Assembly (NCBI GenBank): GCA_963827705.1
Contig: CAWHBN010000014.1
Coordinates: 1-64,000, forward strand
DNA from: JACDAN01 sp963827705
Lineage (GTDB): Bacteria > Actinomycetota > Thermoleophilia > Gaiellales > Gaiellaceae
DNA: 64,000 nucleotides
Direction: 5' to 3'
A program made the translations under genes and the position numbers. Positions 32,550 through 40,959 of the stretch are shown piece by piece. The notes beneath the pieces were generated by a model. It ran no database searches, was not told the DNA's origin, and saw nothing but the letters and a program-made list of their open reading frames with translations. Within the stretch, counting starts at the first letter, position 1. Each line of letters begins with the position of its first letter.

Positions 32550-32678
32550 ATGCTGCGCAAGTTGACCTGGACCCTCCTCTACAGCTTCTTCGGGGCGCTC
32601 GCCGCGATCGCTGCACGGTTCGCCGCGTCGCGCGTTTACCGGATCGTCACCGGCGAAGAGCCTCCGGCCAAGAAATGA
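32550..32678 (+). CDS. Tiny membrane protein (42 aa)
   Basis: A 42-residue ORF, MLRKLTWTLLYSFFGALAAI followed by a second weakly hydrophobic part and the tail TGEEPPAKK. One membrane-spanning helix is likely, with a basic N-terminus. Its TGA overlaps the next ATG (ATGA), which supports real translation. First of four coupled small genes (to 33699) that resemble the DUF3618/holin-X envelope gene clusters of actinobacteria. Confidence 0.6.
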   Translation: MLRKLTWTLLYSFFGALAAIAARFAASRVYRIVTGEEPPAKK

Positions 32679-33037
32679 CCACGAAGGCAGACCAGGTCAT
32701 CGACCGGGCAGCGGACAGCCTGCGGCGCTTCGCCGACCGCGCTGCCACGGAGGGCGGCGTCGTCGCCATGTTCGCGGAGCCGCTGGCCGAGGACGCGGCG
32801 TTCATTCGCAAGCTCAAGCCGAGCCTGATCATCGCCCGGGCAAAGGGAGAGGCACCGACCAACCAGCCGGCAGGCAGCGGCGCGCCCGCCGCTCCGACGG
32901 CACCACAGCTCGGCGCCAAGCCGAAGCCAAATGGTGACGGCCCCAATCCGCTTCTGATCGTCGGCGCCGCGTTCGTCGCCGGAATCGTCATCGCCAGGAT
33001 CATCGCCTGGAGAGGCCATGCCCACCCACGCGACTGA
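32675..33037 (+). CDS. Small protein with C-terminal membrane anchor
   Basis: A 120-residue protein. N-terminal amphipathic part 'QVIDRAADSLRRFADRAATE', an Ala/Pro-rich linker, then a C-terminal transmembrane helix ('LLIVGAAFVAGIVIARIIAW') and a short His/Arg tail. It overlaps the 42-aa gene by four bases and the next gene by 20. Probably a component of a small envelope complex; no recognised domain. Confidence 0.7.
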   Translation: MTTKADQVIDRAADSLRRFADRAATEGGVVAMFAEPLAEDAAFIRKLKPSLIIARAKGEAPTNQPAGSGAPAAPTAPQLGAKPKPNGDGPNPLLIVGAAFVAGIVIARIIAWRGHAHPRD

Positions 33038-33425
33038 CCCCGAGAACCAGACGCTCGGCGGGGCCGTGAAGGAGGTCGCCGAGCACGCAAGCACGCTGGC
33101 GCGGCTCGAGATCGAGCTCGCGTCACTCGAGCTGAAGAAGAAAGTCACCGCGATCGGCGTCGGCCTCGGGCTGCTCGCGGGCGCCGTGGCGATCGGCCTC
33201 TACGGGATCGGCTTTCTCTTCGCGACGGCCGCGGCCGGCCTCGCGACGTTCCTGCCGGTCTGGCTGTCCCTCCTCATCGTCACCCTCGTCCTGCTCGCGG
33301 CGGCCGCCCTCTTGGGCTATCTCGGAGTGAGAAGCGTCGACCGAGGGACGCCGCCCCTGCCTCAGCAGGCGATCGACGAGGCCAAGCTCACGACCCAGGC
33401 GCTGAAGCGCAATGGCAGCGGGTAA
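33018..33425 (+). CDS. Holin-X / phage-holin-like membrane protein
   Basis: A 135-residue protein of the actinobacterial Holin-X (Act_holin_3, PF07332-like) type: 'VAEHASTLARLEIELASLEL', then two transmembrane segments ('IGVGLGLLAGAVAIGLYGIG' and 'WLSLLIVTLVLLAAAALLGY'). Despite the family name these genes are chromosomal and found beside DUF3618 genes; a lytic role is not shown. It overlaps both neighbours. Confidence 0.8.
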   Translation: MPTHATDPENQTLGGAVKEVAEHASTLARLEIELASLELKKKVTAIGVGLGLLAGAVAIGLYGIGFLFATAAAGLATFLPVWLSLLIVTLVLLAAAALLGYLGVRSVDRGTPPLPQQAIDEAKLTTQALKRNGSG

Positions 33426-33699
33426 CTCGCGCACTCCCGAACAGGTTCGAGGCGAGGTCGTCGCCGAGCGCGAGCGACTCGCCGACGCCGTCGACTCGCT
33501 CCGCGCAGAGGTCAAGGAGGCAACCGACATCAAATCGAAGGTGCGGAGGCATCTCCCCGTGGCCGCTGGGGGCGCCATCGGAGCCGGGTTCCTCCTGGCC
33601 GGTGGAATCGGCGCGACGATGAGGCTGTTTGTGCGAAAGGGCCGCGAGGGGAAGGAAAAGGCCCGCTTCGGACGCTTCTCCTTCGTCGACCGCGACTGA
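33412..33699 (+). CDS. DUF3618-type protein
   Basis: A 95-residue protein with the DUF3618 layout: an N-terminal 'TPEQVRGEVVAERERLADAV' helix with 'DSLRAEVKEATDIKSKVRRH', and one transmembrane segment 'VAAGGAIGAGFLLAGGIGAT' followed by a basic tail. It overlaps the holin-X gene by 14 bases. The pair is commonly found together in actinobacteria; function unknown. Confidence 0.8.
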   Translation: MAAGNSRTPEQVRGEVVAERERLADAVDSLRAEVKEATDIKSKVRRHLPVAAGGAIGAGFLLAGGIGATMRLFVRKGREGKEKARFGRFSFVDRD

Positions 33700-33723
33700 T
33701 CACCCGCGGAGCTGACTCGAGCT

Positions 33724-33793
33724 CGATCGCCAGGCCGGCATTCACGCCGCCGGTGGGGAGAACGCAGGCCTCGTGAAGCCGGCCAGGCGATCG
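33724..33793. terminator. Long inverted repeat between convergent genes
   Basis: Arms of 16 bp, 33724-33739 (cgatcgccaggccggc) and 33778-33793 (gccggccaggcgatcg), with one mismatch and a 38-nt loop. It sits between the convergent stops at 33699 and 33804 and is a plausible bidirectional terminator. Confidence 0.5.
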
Positions 33794-33803
33794 GTCTAGG
33801 TGA

Positions 33804-34493
33804 CTACGTAGCCCTGAAGCTTCCCTTCATGCGCTTGGCATGGGGGTCACAGACGAAGCGGTACGTCCGCCCCTTTCGGAAGGTCACCGTCCAGGTCGTC
33901 GAGCCGCGGAAGCGGGCTGTCGTGCGCTTGTTGACGCCCGGCCCGGACAGATGGAAGTTGTGCATGGTCGACCGGTCGCGGACGACGATGCGGTAACGGC
34001 CGGCCTTCAGTCGCGTCACGCGTGCGCCACGACTGGTGCGAAGCGAGATCGTGGCTCCCGGACCGACGGTCGCCGTCAGTGTCGGCGGTCTGGTCGGAGG
34101 AGGCGGCGGAGGCGGCGTCGGCGGCCCCCCGCCCGTGGTGAACGAGCCCCGCATTACGGTGTTGTGCGGGTCGCAGACGAACGTGTAGCGGGCCCGATCC
34201 TGGAGCGTGACCGTCCAGGTCTGGGTCGCGATCGTCTCCACTTCTGTGCGCTGGTCGACCCCGGGGCCGCTCAGGTGGAAGTTGTGGTTGATCGACTGGT
34301 CACGGACCTCGATCGTGTACGTGCCGGCCGGAACGTCCGTGACTTCCGCGCCGGCCTCCGTCCGGAGGGTGATCGTCCCCGGGTCGGCAACTGTCCCGAT
34401 CAGCTTGGTCTGGGCCAGGGCGATGCTGGGTGAAGCGAGTGCCGCCAAAGCCGTGCAGGCGGCGAGAAGAGTGATTCGATTGCGTTGCGTCAT
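33804..34493 (-). CDS. Secreted double cupredoxin-like protein
   Basis: A 229-residue exported protein: signal peptide residues 1-27, then two tandem cupredoxin-like modules of about 85 residues joined by a Pro-rich linker ('PPTPPPPPPPTRPP'). Each carries a type-1 copper set: His in 'INHNFHLSGPG' / 'MHNFHLSGPG' and Cys-x2-His-x3-4-Met in 'VCDPHNTVM' / 'VCDPHAKRM'. These match plastocyanin-like ligands (His, Cys, His, Met). It is probably a small copper electron carrier outside the cell. No dedicated partner is adjacent. Confidence 0.75.
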   Translation of the reverse strand: MTQRNRITLLAACTALAALASPSIALAQTKLIGTVADPGTITLRTEAGAEVTDVPAGTYTIEVRDQSINHNFHLSGPGVDQRTEVETIATQTWTVTLQDRARYTFVCDPHNTVMRGSFTTGGGPPTPPPPPPPTRPPTLTATVGPGATISLRTSRGARVTRLKAGRYRIVVRDRSTMHNFHLSGPGVNKRTTARFRGSTTWTVTFRKGRTYRFVCDPHAKRMKGSFRAT

Positions 34494-34539
34494 GTCCCCT
34501 CTTACGTCCTCGTGTGCTTGACGGTTTTAGACTCGCACA

Positions 34540-34959
34540 ATGCGCTTACGGAAGAACGCCAAGGTGGAGCTCATCAAGGGTGTGCCGCTCTTCTCCGAGC
34601 TCGGTCACAAGGAGCTCGACGAGGTTGCGTCGATCGCGGACGAGATCGACCTCCCGGGCGGGAGAAATCTCACGGTCGAGGGCAACCCCGGCCGTGAGTT
34701 CATGGTCATCATCGAAGGCGAGGCGACGGTGCGGAGGGGCGACCAGGAGATCAACCGCCTCGGCGCCGGCGACTTCTTCGGCGAGATCGCGCTCCTCGAG
34801 GATCGGCCCCGAACGGCGACGGTCACGGCAGACACACCGATCCGTGCGCTCGTGATCACGGATCGGAGCTTCCGGACGCTGCTCGAGCATTCGCCGGGGA
34901 TCGAGGACAAGGTGCAGAGCGCCCGCGCAGCCCGGCTGTCGCCAGACGACACGCTCTAA
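34540..34959 (+). CDS. Stand-alone cyclic nucleotide-binding domain protein
   Basis: A 139-residue protein consisting mostly of one cNMP-binding domain: 'ELIKGVPLFSELGHKELDEV', 'GREFMVIIEGEATVRRGDQE' and the phosphate cassette region 'GAGDFFGEIALLEDRPRTAT'. FGEIALL...RTAT is close to the canonical FGE-(I/L)-AL-x-xxxRxA motif, so cAMP/cGMP binding is plausible. No DNA-binding domain. It overlaps the convergent pheT by 4 bases. Confidence 0.85.
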   Translation: MRLRKNAKVELIKGVPLFSELGHKELDEVASIADEIDLPGGRNLTVEGNPGREFMVIIEGEATVRRGDQEINRLGAGDFFGEIALLEDRPRTATVTADTPIRALVITDRSFRTLLEHSPGIEDKVQSARAARLSPDDTL

Positions 34960-37208
34960 GCCCGAAGCTCAGCCCCGAAACGCTCGCGGAGGGCCGCGAC
35001 GATCTTCTCGCGCAGTCCCGCGGCCTCTTCGTCCGTGAGAGTGCGCTCGGGCGAGCGGAACTCGACGCGGAACGCGATCGACTTGCGCCCCTCGCCGACC
35101 TGCTCGCCTCGGTAGACGTCGAACGGGGTCATCTCACGGAGCTCGGTCCCGGCCGCCTCGCGTGCCGCCGAGACCAGTGCGGCCGCCGCAACCTCCTCGT
35201 CGACCGCGAACGCGAGGTCTTGCTTGACCGCCGGATAGGTGATGACGTCCTCGTAGAGCGGCACCTCCGGCACGCGCTCGAACAGTGAATCGAGGTCGAG
35301 CTCGAAGTACCCCCAGCCGCCGGCGAGCTCGCGCACGATCCCGTCCGGCGTCTTCGCCGACCTCCCCTCTCCCGGTTCGAGGTCGAGCTCGACCCCAAGC
35401 GCCCGGTAGACCGTCGCTACAGCGCCCTTCGCACGGAAGAAATCGCCCTCGGCGATGCCTGCGACGTGCCAGGGCTCGTGCGGGAGCTCGTCTCCCGACG
35501 GCAGGAAGACGCGGGCGACCTCGAAGAGTGCGATCCGCTCGACGCCCGCGTTTCGGTTGCGCTCGGCCGACTCGAGGAGACCGAGCTCCAGGTCTGCTCG
35601 AAGGGCGGCCATTGAGCGCGAGTACGGCTCCTCGAGCGGGAGCCTTCCTTCCGCGGCGGGCACGAGCGTCCACGTGTATGCCTCGTAGAAGCCGGCCCCG
35701 ACGAGCACCTCCTCGACTTGCCGGCGAAGGCGCTGCTCACGTGAAAGCTGGGCTGAGACTGCGGCCCGAGTGGGCAGCGTTGCCGGCACGTCGTGCATTC
35801 GGAAGCGAGCGACTTCCTCGACCAGATCGACCGTCCTGGTGACATCGCGTGCTCGCCAGGTCGGAACGGTCACCGTCCCATCGTCGGCGACCTCGAAACC
35901 CAGGGCGGTGAGCGTCTCGCGCTGCTCCTTGACCGGAAATTCGAGGCCGACGAGCCGATCGGCGAGCTCGGGCCGCAGCCGCACGGTCGGGCGCTCGGGA
36001 AGCCCTGCGTGCTGGTCGGTGTGTCCTGTCCAGCGCGCGCCCAGCTTGACGAAGAGCTCCGTCGCGTACACGGCCGCTTGCTCGGCGGCATGCGGATCCA
36101 CGCCTTTCTCCCACCGCGTCGAGGCCTCCGTCCGAAGACGCAACCGGCGGGAGGAGCGCAGCACCGTCAGCGGGTCGAAGTTCGCGGCCTCGAGGAGGAC
36201 GTCGGTGGTCTCGGGCCGAACCTCGCTGTCCTCGCCGCCCATGATCCCCGCGATCGCAACCGCTCGGGTCGCATCGGCGATCACGAGGTCCTCGCCGGTG
36301 AGTTTGCGCTCCTCTCCATCGAGGGTCGTGATCTTCTCGCCGACCTGCGCGCGCCGCACCACGATCCGTCCTTCGTCGAGCCCCGCCACGTCGAAGGCGT
36401 GGAGCGGCGAGCCGAGAGCGAGCATGACGTAATTGGTTACGTCTACGACGTTCGAGATCGGCCGCATCCCTGCAGCGAGGAGGCGTGCCTTCATCCAGAT
36501 CGGCGCCTGGCCTACCGCCGTACCGCGGAAGAGCCGGCCGACGTATCGGGGACATCCGTCGAAGTCCTCCACCCGAACGTCGACGGCCTCGTCCGCTGCA
36601 CGCTCCGGGTCGTGACCGGGCGGCGGCGCGAGCTCGCCACCTGAAACGACCGCCACCTCCCGCGCGATGCCGTAGATCGAGGTGAGGTCGGGTCGGTTGA
36701 AGGTCGACTCGACCTCGAGCACACACTCCGCGAGCGGAAGTACCTCGCCGAGCGGTGTCCCGGGCTCGGGACCGTCCTCGAGCACGATGATTCCGGAGTG
36801 GTCGTCGCCGAGCTCGAGCTCGCGTTCGGAGAGGATCATCCCGCGCGACACCTCGCCGCGGAGCTTGGCCTCACCGAGCGGCTCGCCTTCTCCCGGCAGC
36901 TGGGCGCCGGGCAAGGCGACCGCGACAGTCGCGCCGGCGCCGAAGTTCCACGCCCCACAGACGATCTGGCGCGCATCGCCTTCTCCGACGTCGACCTGGC
37001 AGAGCTGAAGGCGGTCGGCATTCGGATGCTTGCCGGCTTCAAGCACCTTGCCGACTCGGAACAGCCCGAGATTCCCGTCGAGATCGGGCACGCCGCGCCG
37101 GACGATCCGATCGACCTCGACGCTCGTCAAGACCAGCTTGGCCGCCAGCTCATCGAGCGGGACGTCGAAGCTGACGTACTCGCGGAGCCAGGAAACGGGG
37201 ACCTTCAT
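34956..37208 (-). CDS. pheT: Phenylalanyl-tRNA synthetase beta subunit
   Basis: The 750-residue beta subunit of heterotetrameric PheRS. It contains the N-terminal 'MKVPVSWLREYVSFDVPLDE', the EMAP-like tRNA-binding region ('VGKVLEAGKHPNADRLQLCQ'), the B3/4 editing domain ('DGCPRYVGRLFRGTAVG', 'ISNVVDVTNYVMLALGSPLH'), the B5 domain ('RPTVRLRPELADRLVGLEFP'), the core and the C-terminal ferredoxin-fold anticodon domain ('AFRVEFRSPERTLTDEEAAG'). Length is normal (about 750-820). It starts 1 base after pheS. Aminoacylates tRNA-Phe with PheS. Confidence 0.96.
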   Translation of the reverse strand: MKVPVSWLREYVSFDVPLDELAAKLVLTSVEVDRIVRRGVPDLDGNLGLFRVGKVLEAGKHPNADRLQLCQVDVGEGDARQIVCGAWNFGAGATVAVALPGAQLPGEGEPLGEAKLRGEVSRGMILSERELELGDDHSGIIVLEDGPEPGTPLGEVLPLAECVLEVESTFNRPDLTSIYGIAREVAVVSGGELAPPPGHDPERAADEAVDVRVEDFDGCPRYVGRLFRGTAVGQAPIWMKARLLAAGMRPISNVVDVTNYVMLALGSPLHAFDVAGLDEGRIVVRRAQVGEKITTLDGEERKLTGEDLVIADATRAVAIAGIMGGEDSEVRPETTDVLLEAANFDPLTVLRSSRRLRLRTEASTRWEKGVDPHAAEQAAVYATELFVKLGARWTGHTDQHAGLPERPTVRLRPELADRLVGLEFPVKEQRETLTALGFEVADDGTVTVPTWRARDVTRTVDLVEEVARFRMHDVPATLPTRAAVSAQLSREQRLRRQVEEVLVGAGFYEAYTWTLVPAAEGRLPLEEPYSRSMAALRADLELGLLESAERNRNAGVERIALFEVARVFLPSGDELPHEPWHVAGIAEGDFFRAKGAVATVYRALGVELDLEPGEGRSAKTPDGIVRELAGGWGYFELDLDSLFERVPEVPLYEDVITYPAVKQDLAFAVDEEVAAAALVSAAREAAGTELREMTPFDVYRGEQVGEGRKSIAFRVEFRSPERTLTDEEAAGLREKIVAALRERFGAELRA

Positions 37209-37209
37209 C

Positions 37210-38196
37210 TCAGAACTGCTTCAGGAAGCGGATGTCGTTTTCCCAGAAGAGGCGTAGGTCAGGTAGCCCGTGCCGCAGGAACGCGATCCGGTCGATCCCG
37301 AGGCCGAACGCGAAGCCCTGCCATTCCTCGGGGTCGTATCCGACAGCCTCGAACACCGCGGGATCCACCTCGCCGGCGCCGCCCATCTCGATCCAGCCCG
37401 ACTGCTTGCAGACCGCACAGCCGTTGCCGTCGCAGAGGTAGCAGGTCAGGTCGAACTCGGCGGACGGCTCGGTGAACGGGAAGAAGCTTGTCCGCATGCG
37501 GACCTTGCGGTCGCCGCCGAAGATCGCTGATGCGAAGTTCTCGATCGTCCCGCGCAGGTCGGCCAGCGTGATGTCGCGGTCGACCGCGAGCGCCTCCACC
37601 TGGAAGAAGACAGGCGTGTGCGTCGGGTCGAGAGTGTCCCGCCGGTAGACGCGGCCCAGTGACACGATGTAGACAGGCGGCTCTCTCGACTCCATCGCTC
37701 GGATCTGCGACGGCGACGTGTGGGTACGGAGAACGGCATTCGGGCCCACGTAGAACGTGTCCCGCGGGTCGCGCGAGGGGTGCGCCTCAGGGGTGTTGAG
37801 CGCCTCGAAGTTGTAGTAGACGCTCTCGACTTCCCGGCCGTCGAAGACCTCGTAGCCCATGCCGATGAAGATGTCCTCGATCCGTCGGCGCACCTGCGTG
37901 ATCAGGTGGTATGCGCCTCTCGGCACCGCGTCGCCGGGCAGCGTCGGGTCGAACGGCCGCCCGTCGGCGGCCACGTTGGCCTCGAGTGCGGCCTGCCGCT
38001 CGGCGACGGCCTCTTCGATCCGCTCGCGGGCAGCGTTCAGCGCAATCCCGATCTCCCGGGTGCGAACCGCACGCAGCGCCTGCTTCAGCTCGCTCTTTCG
38101 CCCCAGGTAGCGGACGCGCGCCTCGTCCAGCTGCTCTGGAGTGTCCGAGCCGGACACGGCGCTCAGCGCCTCGCTGACGAGCGCGTCAGTGTCCAA
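37210..38196 (-). CDS. pheS: Phenylalanyl-tRNA synthetase alpha subunit
   Basis: The 328-residue catalytic alpha subunit. N-terminal coiled coil ('EQLDEARVRYLGRKSELKQA'), class II motif 2 'YIVSLGRVYRRDTLDPTHTP' and motif 3 'FAFGLGIDRIAFLRHGLPDL'. 'CYLCDGNGCAVCKQSGWIE' has a CxxC...CxxC cluster that may bind zinc, seen in many bacterial PheS. Order pheS-pheT is the standard operon. Complete length. Confidence 0.96.
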   Translation of the reverse strand: MDTDALVSEALSAVSGSDTPEQLDEARVRYLGRKSELKQALRAVRTREIGIALNAARERIEEAVAERQAALEANVAADGRPFDPTLPGDAVPRGAYHLITQVRRRIEDIFIGMGYEVFDGREVESVYYNFEALNTPEAHPSRDPRDTFYVGPNAVLRTHTSPSQIRAMESREPPVYIVSLGRVYRRDTLDPTHTPVFFQVEALAVDRDITLADLRGTIENFASAIFGGDRKVRMRTSFFPFTEPSAEFDLTCYLCDGNGCAVCKQSGWIEMGGAGEVDPAVFEAVGYDPEEWQGFAFGLGIDRIAFLRHGLPDLRLFWENDIRFLKQF

Positions 38197-38331
38197 GAGG
38201 GCCCCGGGTCGAGAGTCGGCGGGCCGGCAGCTCTGGCGTCAGCGCCGGTCCCCGGACTCGAGCCGGGGCCGGGTAAACGGGGAATCCAGGCGCCTCTCCA
38301 CCATGCGAACACGATAACGGAGAATGCGGCC

Positions 38332-39048
38332 GTGGACACCTACGCCCCGTTTGCGGAGATCTACGAAGAGTGGTCGGCGCCGATGACCGAGGACATCCCG
38401 TTCTACGTCGGCCTCGCTCAGGAGGCCGACGGGCCGGTGGTGGAGCTCGCCGTCGGAACCGGTCGGGTCGCGGTGCCGGTGGCGCAGGCGATCGGCCGGC
38501 CGATGCTCGGGATCGACCGCTCTCCCGCGATGCTGGCCAAGGCGCGGCGCGCTGCGGAGGAGGCGGGCGTCGAGATCGAGCTGCGGGAGGGCGACATGCG
38601 CGAGCTCTCTTTGGACGAGCCGGCGGCGCTCATCTACTGCCCGTATCGCTCGATGTTGCACCTTCCGACGTGGGCGGACCGCCGGCGAGTCTTCGAACGC
38701 GTCGCCGAGTCCCTGAAGCCGGGCGGCCGCTTCGCCTGGAACGCCTTCGTCTTCGATCCGCACGTGGCAGTCAGGATGGACGGCGTCGCGAGGCCCCACC
38801 TCGACTCGGAGACGCTCTGGGAGTACGTCGCCCACCGGCCGCAGGACAACCGGATCGACATCACCGCGTACATCGGCGAGCCTGGGCTGGGCCGTCGCGA
38901 CCTCCAGCTCTGGTGGCTGACCCGATCCGAGTGGGAGGGTTTGATCGACGTGGCCGGGCTCGAGGTGGAGGCCCTCTACGGGTGGTTCGACAAGCGGCCG
39001 TTCGACGACGAGAGCCCGGAGTTCGTGTGGGTCGCCCGGAAGGCTTGA
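38332..39048 (+). CDS. SAM-dependent methyltransferase (first of a pair)
   Basis: A 238-residue class I methyltransferase. Motif I 'VVELAVGTGRVAVPVAQAIG', acidic motif II 'MLGIDRSPAMLAKARRAAEE' and motif III 'IELREGDMRELSLDEPAALI'; C-terminal 'VEALYGWFDKRPFDDESPEF'. Starts GTG 38332 with 'DTYAPFAEIYEEWSAPMTED'. Paralogous to the next gene. Substrate unknown. It sits between pheS (divergent) and the next methyltransferase, to which it is coupled by a TTGA overlap. Confidence 0.85.
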   Translation: MDTYAPFAEIYEEWSAPMTEDIPFYVGLAQEADGPVVELAVGTGRVAVPVAQAIGRPMLGIDRSPAMLAKARRAAEEAGVEIELREGDMRELSLDEPAALIYCPYRSMLHLPTWADRRRVFERVAESLKPGGRFAWNAFVFDPHVAVRMDGVARPHLDSETLWEYVAHRPQDNRIDITAYIGEPGLGRRDLQLWWLTRSEWEGLIDVAGLEVEALYGWFDKRPFDDESPEFVWVARKA

Positions 39049-39758
39049 GCACGAGCGTCTACGACGCGATCGCGGAGCTGTACGACCCGTGGTCGCTGAG
39101 CGTGACCGAGGACGTGCCGTTCTACGTCGCCGAGGCGAGGAAGGCCGGCGGGCGGGTCGTGGAGCTCGGCGTCGGCACGGGTCGGATCGCCGTGCCGACG
39201 GCGGCGGCCGGCGTTCCGGTCATCGGCGTCGACTCCTCGGTCGGGATGCTGGAGGTCTGCCGGCGCCGGGCGGCGGAGGCCGGTGTCACCGAGCTGCTCG
39301 ACCTCCGCCTGGGCGACATCGCCGATCCTCCGGTGAGCGAGCGCGTCTCGCTCGTCACCTCTCCGTTCCGGTCGTACCTCCACCTGACGAGCGCGCCGGC
39401 CCGGCTGTCCGCCCTCACGGCTGCTCGCGACCTGCTGCTCCCCGGAGGCCGCTTCATCTTCGACGTCTTCGCCCCGTACCGGGACGACATCGAGGCGACG
39501 CACGGGCGCTGGATCGAGCGCGAGCCGGGCATCTTCGAGCGAGCGGACTGGGATCCGGAGGAGCGCACGCTTCAGCTCTCCGTGCGCGGCGAGGCCGGCG
39601 AGTCGACGATGAGGCTCGCGTGGATCAGCGCCGACGAGTGGCGCCAGGCGCTCGAGGAGGCGGGCTTCGAGGTCGAACGGGTCTACGGCTGGTTCGACTA
39701 TCGGCCCTTCACGCGGCAGGAGGACATGATCTTCGTCGCGCGCCGCGTAGATCGCTGA
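39045..39758 (+). CDS. SAM-dependent methyltransferase (second of a pair)
   Basis: A 237-residue paralogue of the previous gene: 'VYDAIAELYDPWSLSVTEDV', motif I 'VVELGVGTGRIAVPTAAAGV', motif II 'VIGVDSSVGMLEVCRRRAAE' and C-terminal 'VYGWFDYRPFTRQEDMIFVA'. TTG 39045 overlaps the upstream TGA (TTGA), and no ATG or GTG is available, so TTG is the likely start. The two probably arose by tandem duplication and have since diverged. Confidence 0.85.
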   Translation: MSTSVYDAIAELYDPWSLSVTEDVPFYVAEARKAGGRVVELGVGTGRIAVPTAAAGVPVIGVDSSVGMLEVCRRRAAEAGVTELLDLRLGDIADPPVSERVSLVTSPFRSYLHLTSAPARLSALTAARDLLLPGGRFIFDVFAPYRDDIEATHGRWIEREPGIFERADWDPEERTLQLSVRGEAGESTMRLAWISADEWRQALEEAGFEVERVYGWFDYRPFTRQEDMIFVARRVDR

Positions 39759-39806
39759 GGACGGTTCAGCGGCCTTGGAGCCGCAAGCCCGTTGGACGAC
39801 GAGGAG

Positions 39807-40226
39807 CTAGAGCAGTTCGATTTCGGCGCCAGCGGCGACTTCGCCGCCCTGGACGACTCGGGCGAGCATGCCGCGCCTGCCGTCGAGCTCCTGTTGGAGC
39901 CCGGGGCGGATTTCGTCCATCCGCGAGCACGGGTCGCACACCATCGTGATCTCGAACTCTGCGCCGCCGACGCGCAGGCGCTGGCCGACCGGCCACGTGT
40001 GGACGTCGTCGCCCTCGACCGTGAAGTTCTCGCGGATGCGGCCGTACTCGAGGCCGAGCGCATCGAGATGCTCGGCCGAGGCGAACAGCACTTGCCGCTT
40101 GGTTCCCGGCCGAGCGTGCGCGCAGCCCTCGAGGCCGTGCTCCTCGAGCGCCTGGACGCGGTCGCGCGCGTCCATCCGGCCGCTGCCCTTGGCCGGCGAC
40201 GTCCACAAGCCCGCAACATGCGCCAT
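39807..40226 (-). CDS. MOSC-domain protein
   Basis: A 139-residue protein with a MOSC (molybdenum cofactor sulfurase C-terminal) domain. 'LWTSPAKGSGRMDARDRVQA' is at the N-terminus, with 'GLEGCAHARPGTKRQVLFAS' and 'RENFTVEGDDVHTWPVGQRL' following. The Cys in 'LEGCAH' and the 'VCDPCSRMDEI' pair are possible ligands. MOSC proteins act in molybdenum cofactor or metal-sulfur chemistry; this stand-alone one is uncharacterised. Confidence 0.82.
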   Translation of the reverse strand: MAHVAGLWTSPAKGSGRMDARDRVQALEEHGLEGCAHARPGTKRQVLFASAEHLDALGLEYGRIRENFTVEGDDVHTWPVGQRLRVGGAEFEITMVCDPCSRMDEIRPGLQQELDGRRGMLARVVQGGEVAAGAEIELL

Positions 40227-40236
40227 CAGGCTGACT

Positions 40237-40959
40237 TTACCTTCGGCGTCGGCGCCACTCGTAGAGCGCGAGCGCGCCGGCGATCGCGACGTTCAACGAC
40301 TCCGCGCCGGATTCGAGCGGAATCGTTGCGCTTTCGTCACACTCGGCGACAATCGCCTCTGGGAGCCCTTCCCGCTCCGCACCGAGCACGAAGGCCGTTC
40401 CCTCGCCGAGATCCAGCTCGTGGAGCGGCTTTCCGCCGTGCGCGACAAGTGCGACGCGCCGCCCGGGAGCCTCCTCGAACTCAGCAGTCGGGACGCGGAA
40501 GATCGCGCCCGACGATGCCCTGAGCGCCTTGGGCCCCGTCGGATCTGCGCAACCTGCGGACAGCGCGATGAACGCCGGCCCGAGTCCGTCCGCCGCTCGG
40601 ACTAGCGTGCCGATGTTGCCGGGATCGGCAACCTTCCAGAGAGCAAGCCCAACAGGAGGTGGAGTCCGTGAATCAAGCCGGGGAAGATCTTCACGACGAA
40701 AGACGCCGATCGCCCGCGGCGGGTGACCGAGCGCCGAGACTTCTGCGAGCAGCCGAGGCTCGACGGTCTCTCCGCCGGAGAGACCGTCAACGGGCCGCTC
40801 GGCGTCCAGCAAGAGATGGACTGGTTCGAGGCCGGCCGCGAGCGCCGCCTCGACCAGATCTTCGCCCTCACAACTGAACAGTCCGCTGCGGTCGCGTTGA
40901 CTTCGGGCTGCGAGCCGGCGGACGAGCCGAAGCCGCGGGTTCGACGGCGAGGTGATCAC
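40237..40959 (-). CDS. RNA 2'-O-methyltransferase, SpoU/TrmH family
   Basis: A 240-residue SPOUT-fold methyltransferase. N-terminal RNA-binding part 'NPRLRLVRRLAARSQRDRSG', and C-terminal knot motifs 'ALWKVADPGNIGTLVRAADG', 'FIALSAGCADPTGPKALRAS' and 'FVLGAEREGLPEAIV...IPLESGAESLNVAIAGAL'. GTG 40959 overlaps the upstream TGA (GTGA) and is preferred over ATG 40986. It is placed after rplT as in many bacteria, where a 23S rRNA methylase follows thrS-infC-rpmI-rplT. Confidence 0.88.
   Translation of the reverse strand: MITSPSNPRLRLVRRLAARSQRDRSGLFSCEGEDLVEAALAAGLEPVHLLLDAERPVDGLSGGETVEPRLLAEVSALGHPPRAIGVFRREDLPRLDSRTPPPVGLALWKVADPGNIGTLVRAADGLGPAFIALSAGCADPTGPKALRASSGAIFRVPTAEFEEAPGRRVALVAHGGKPLHELDLGEGTAFVLGAEREGLPEAIVAECDESATIPLESGAESLNVAIAGALALYEWRRRRR

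Noticed and set aside
33018..33699. Holin-X gene as evidence of a prophage
   Set aside because: No integrase, terminase, capsid or tail genes are nearby; this family is common in actinobacterial chromosomes.
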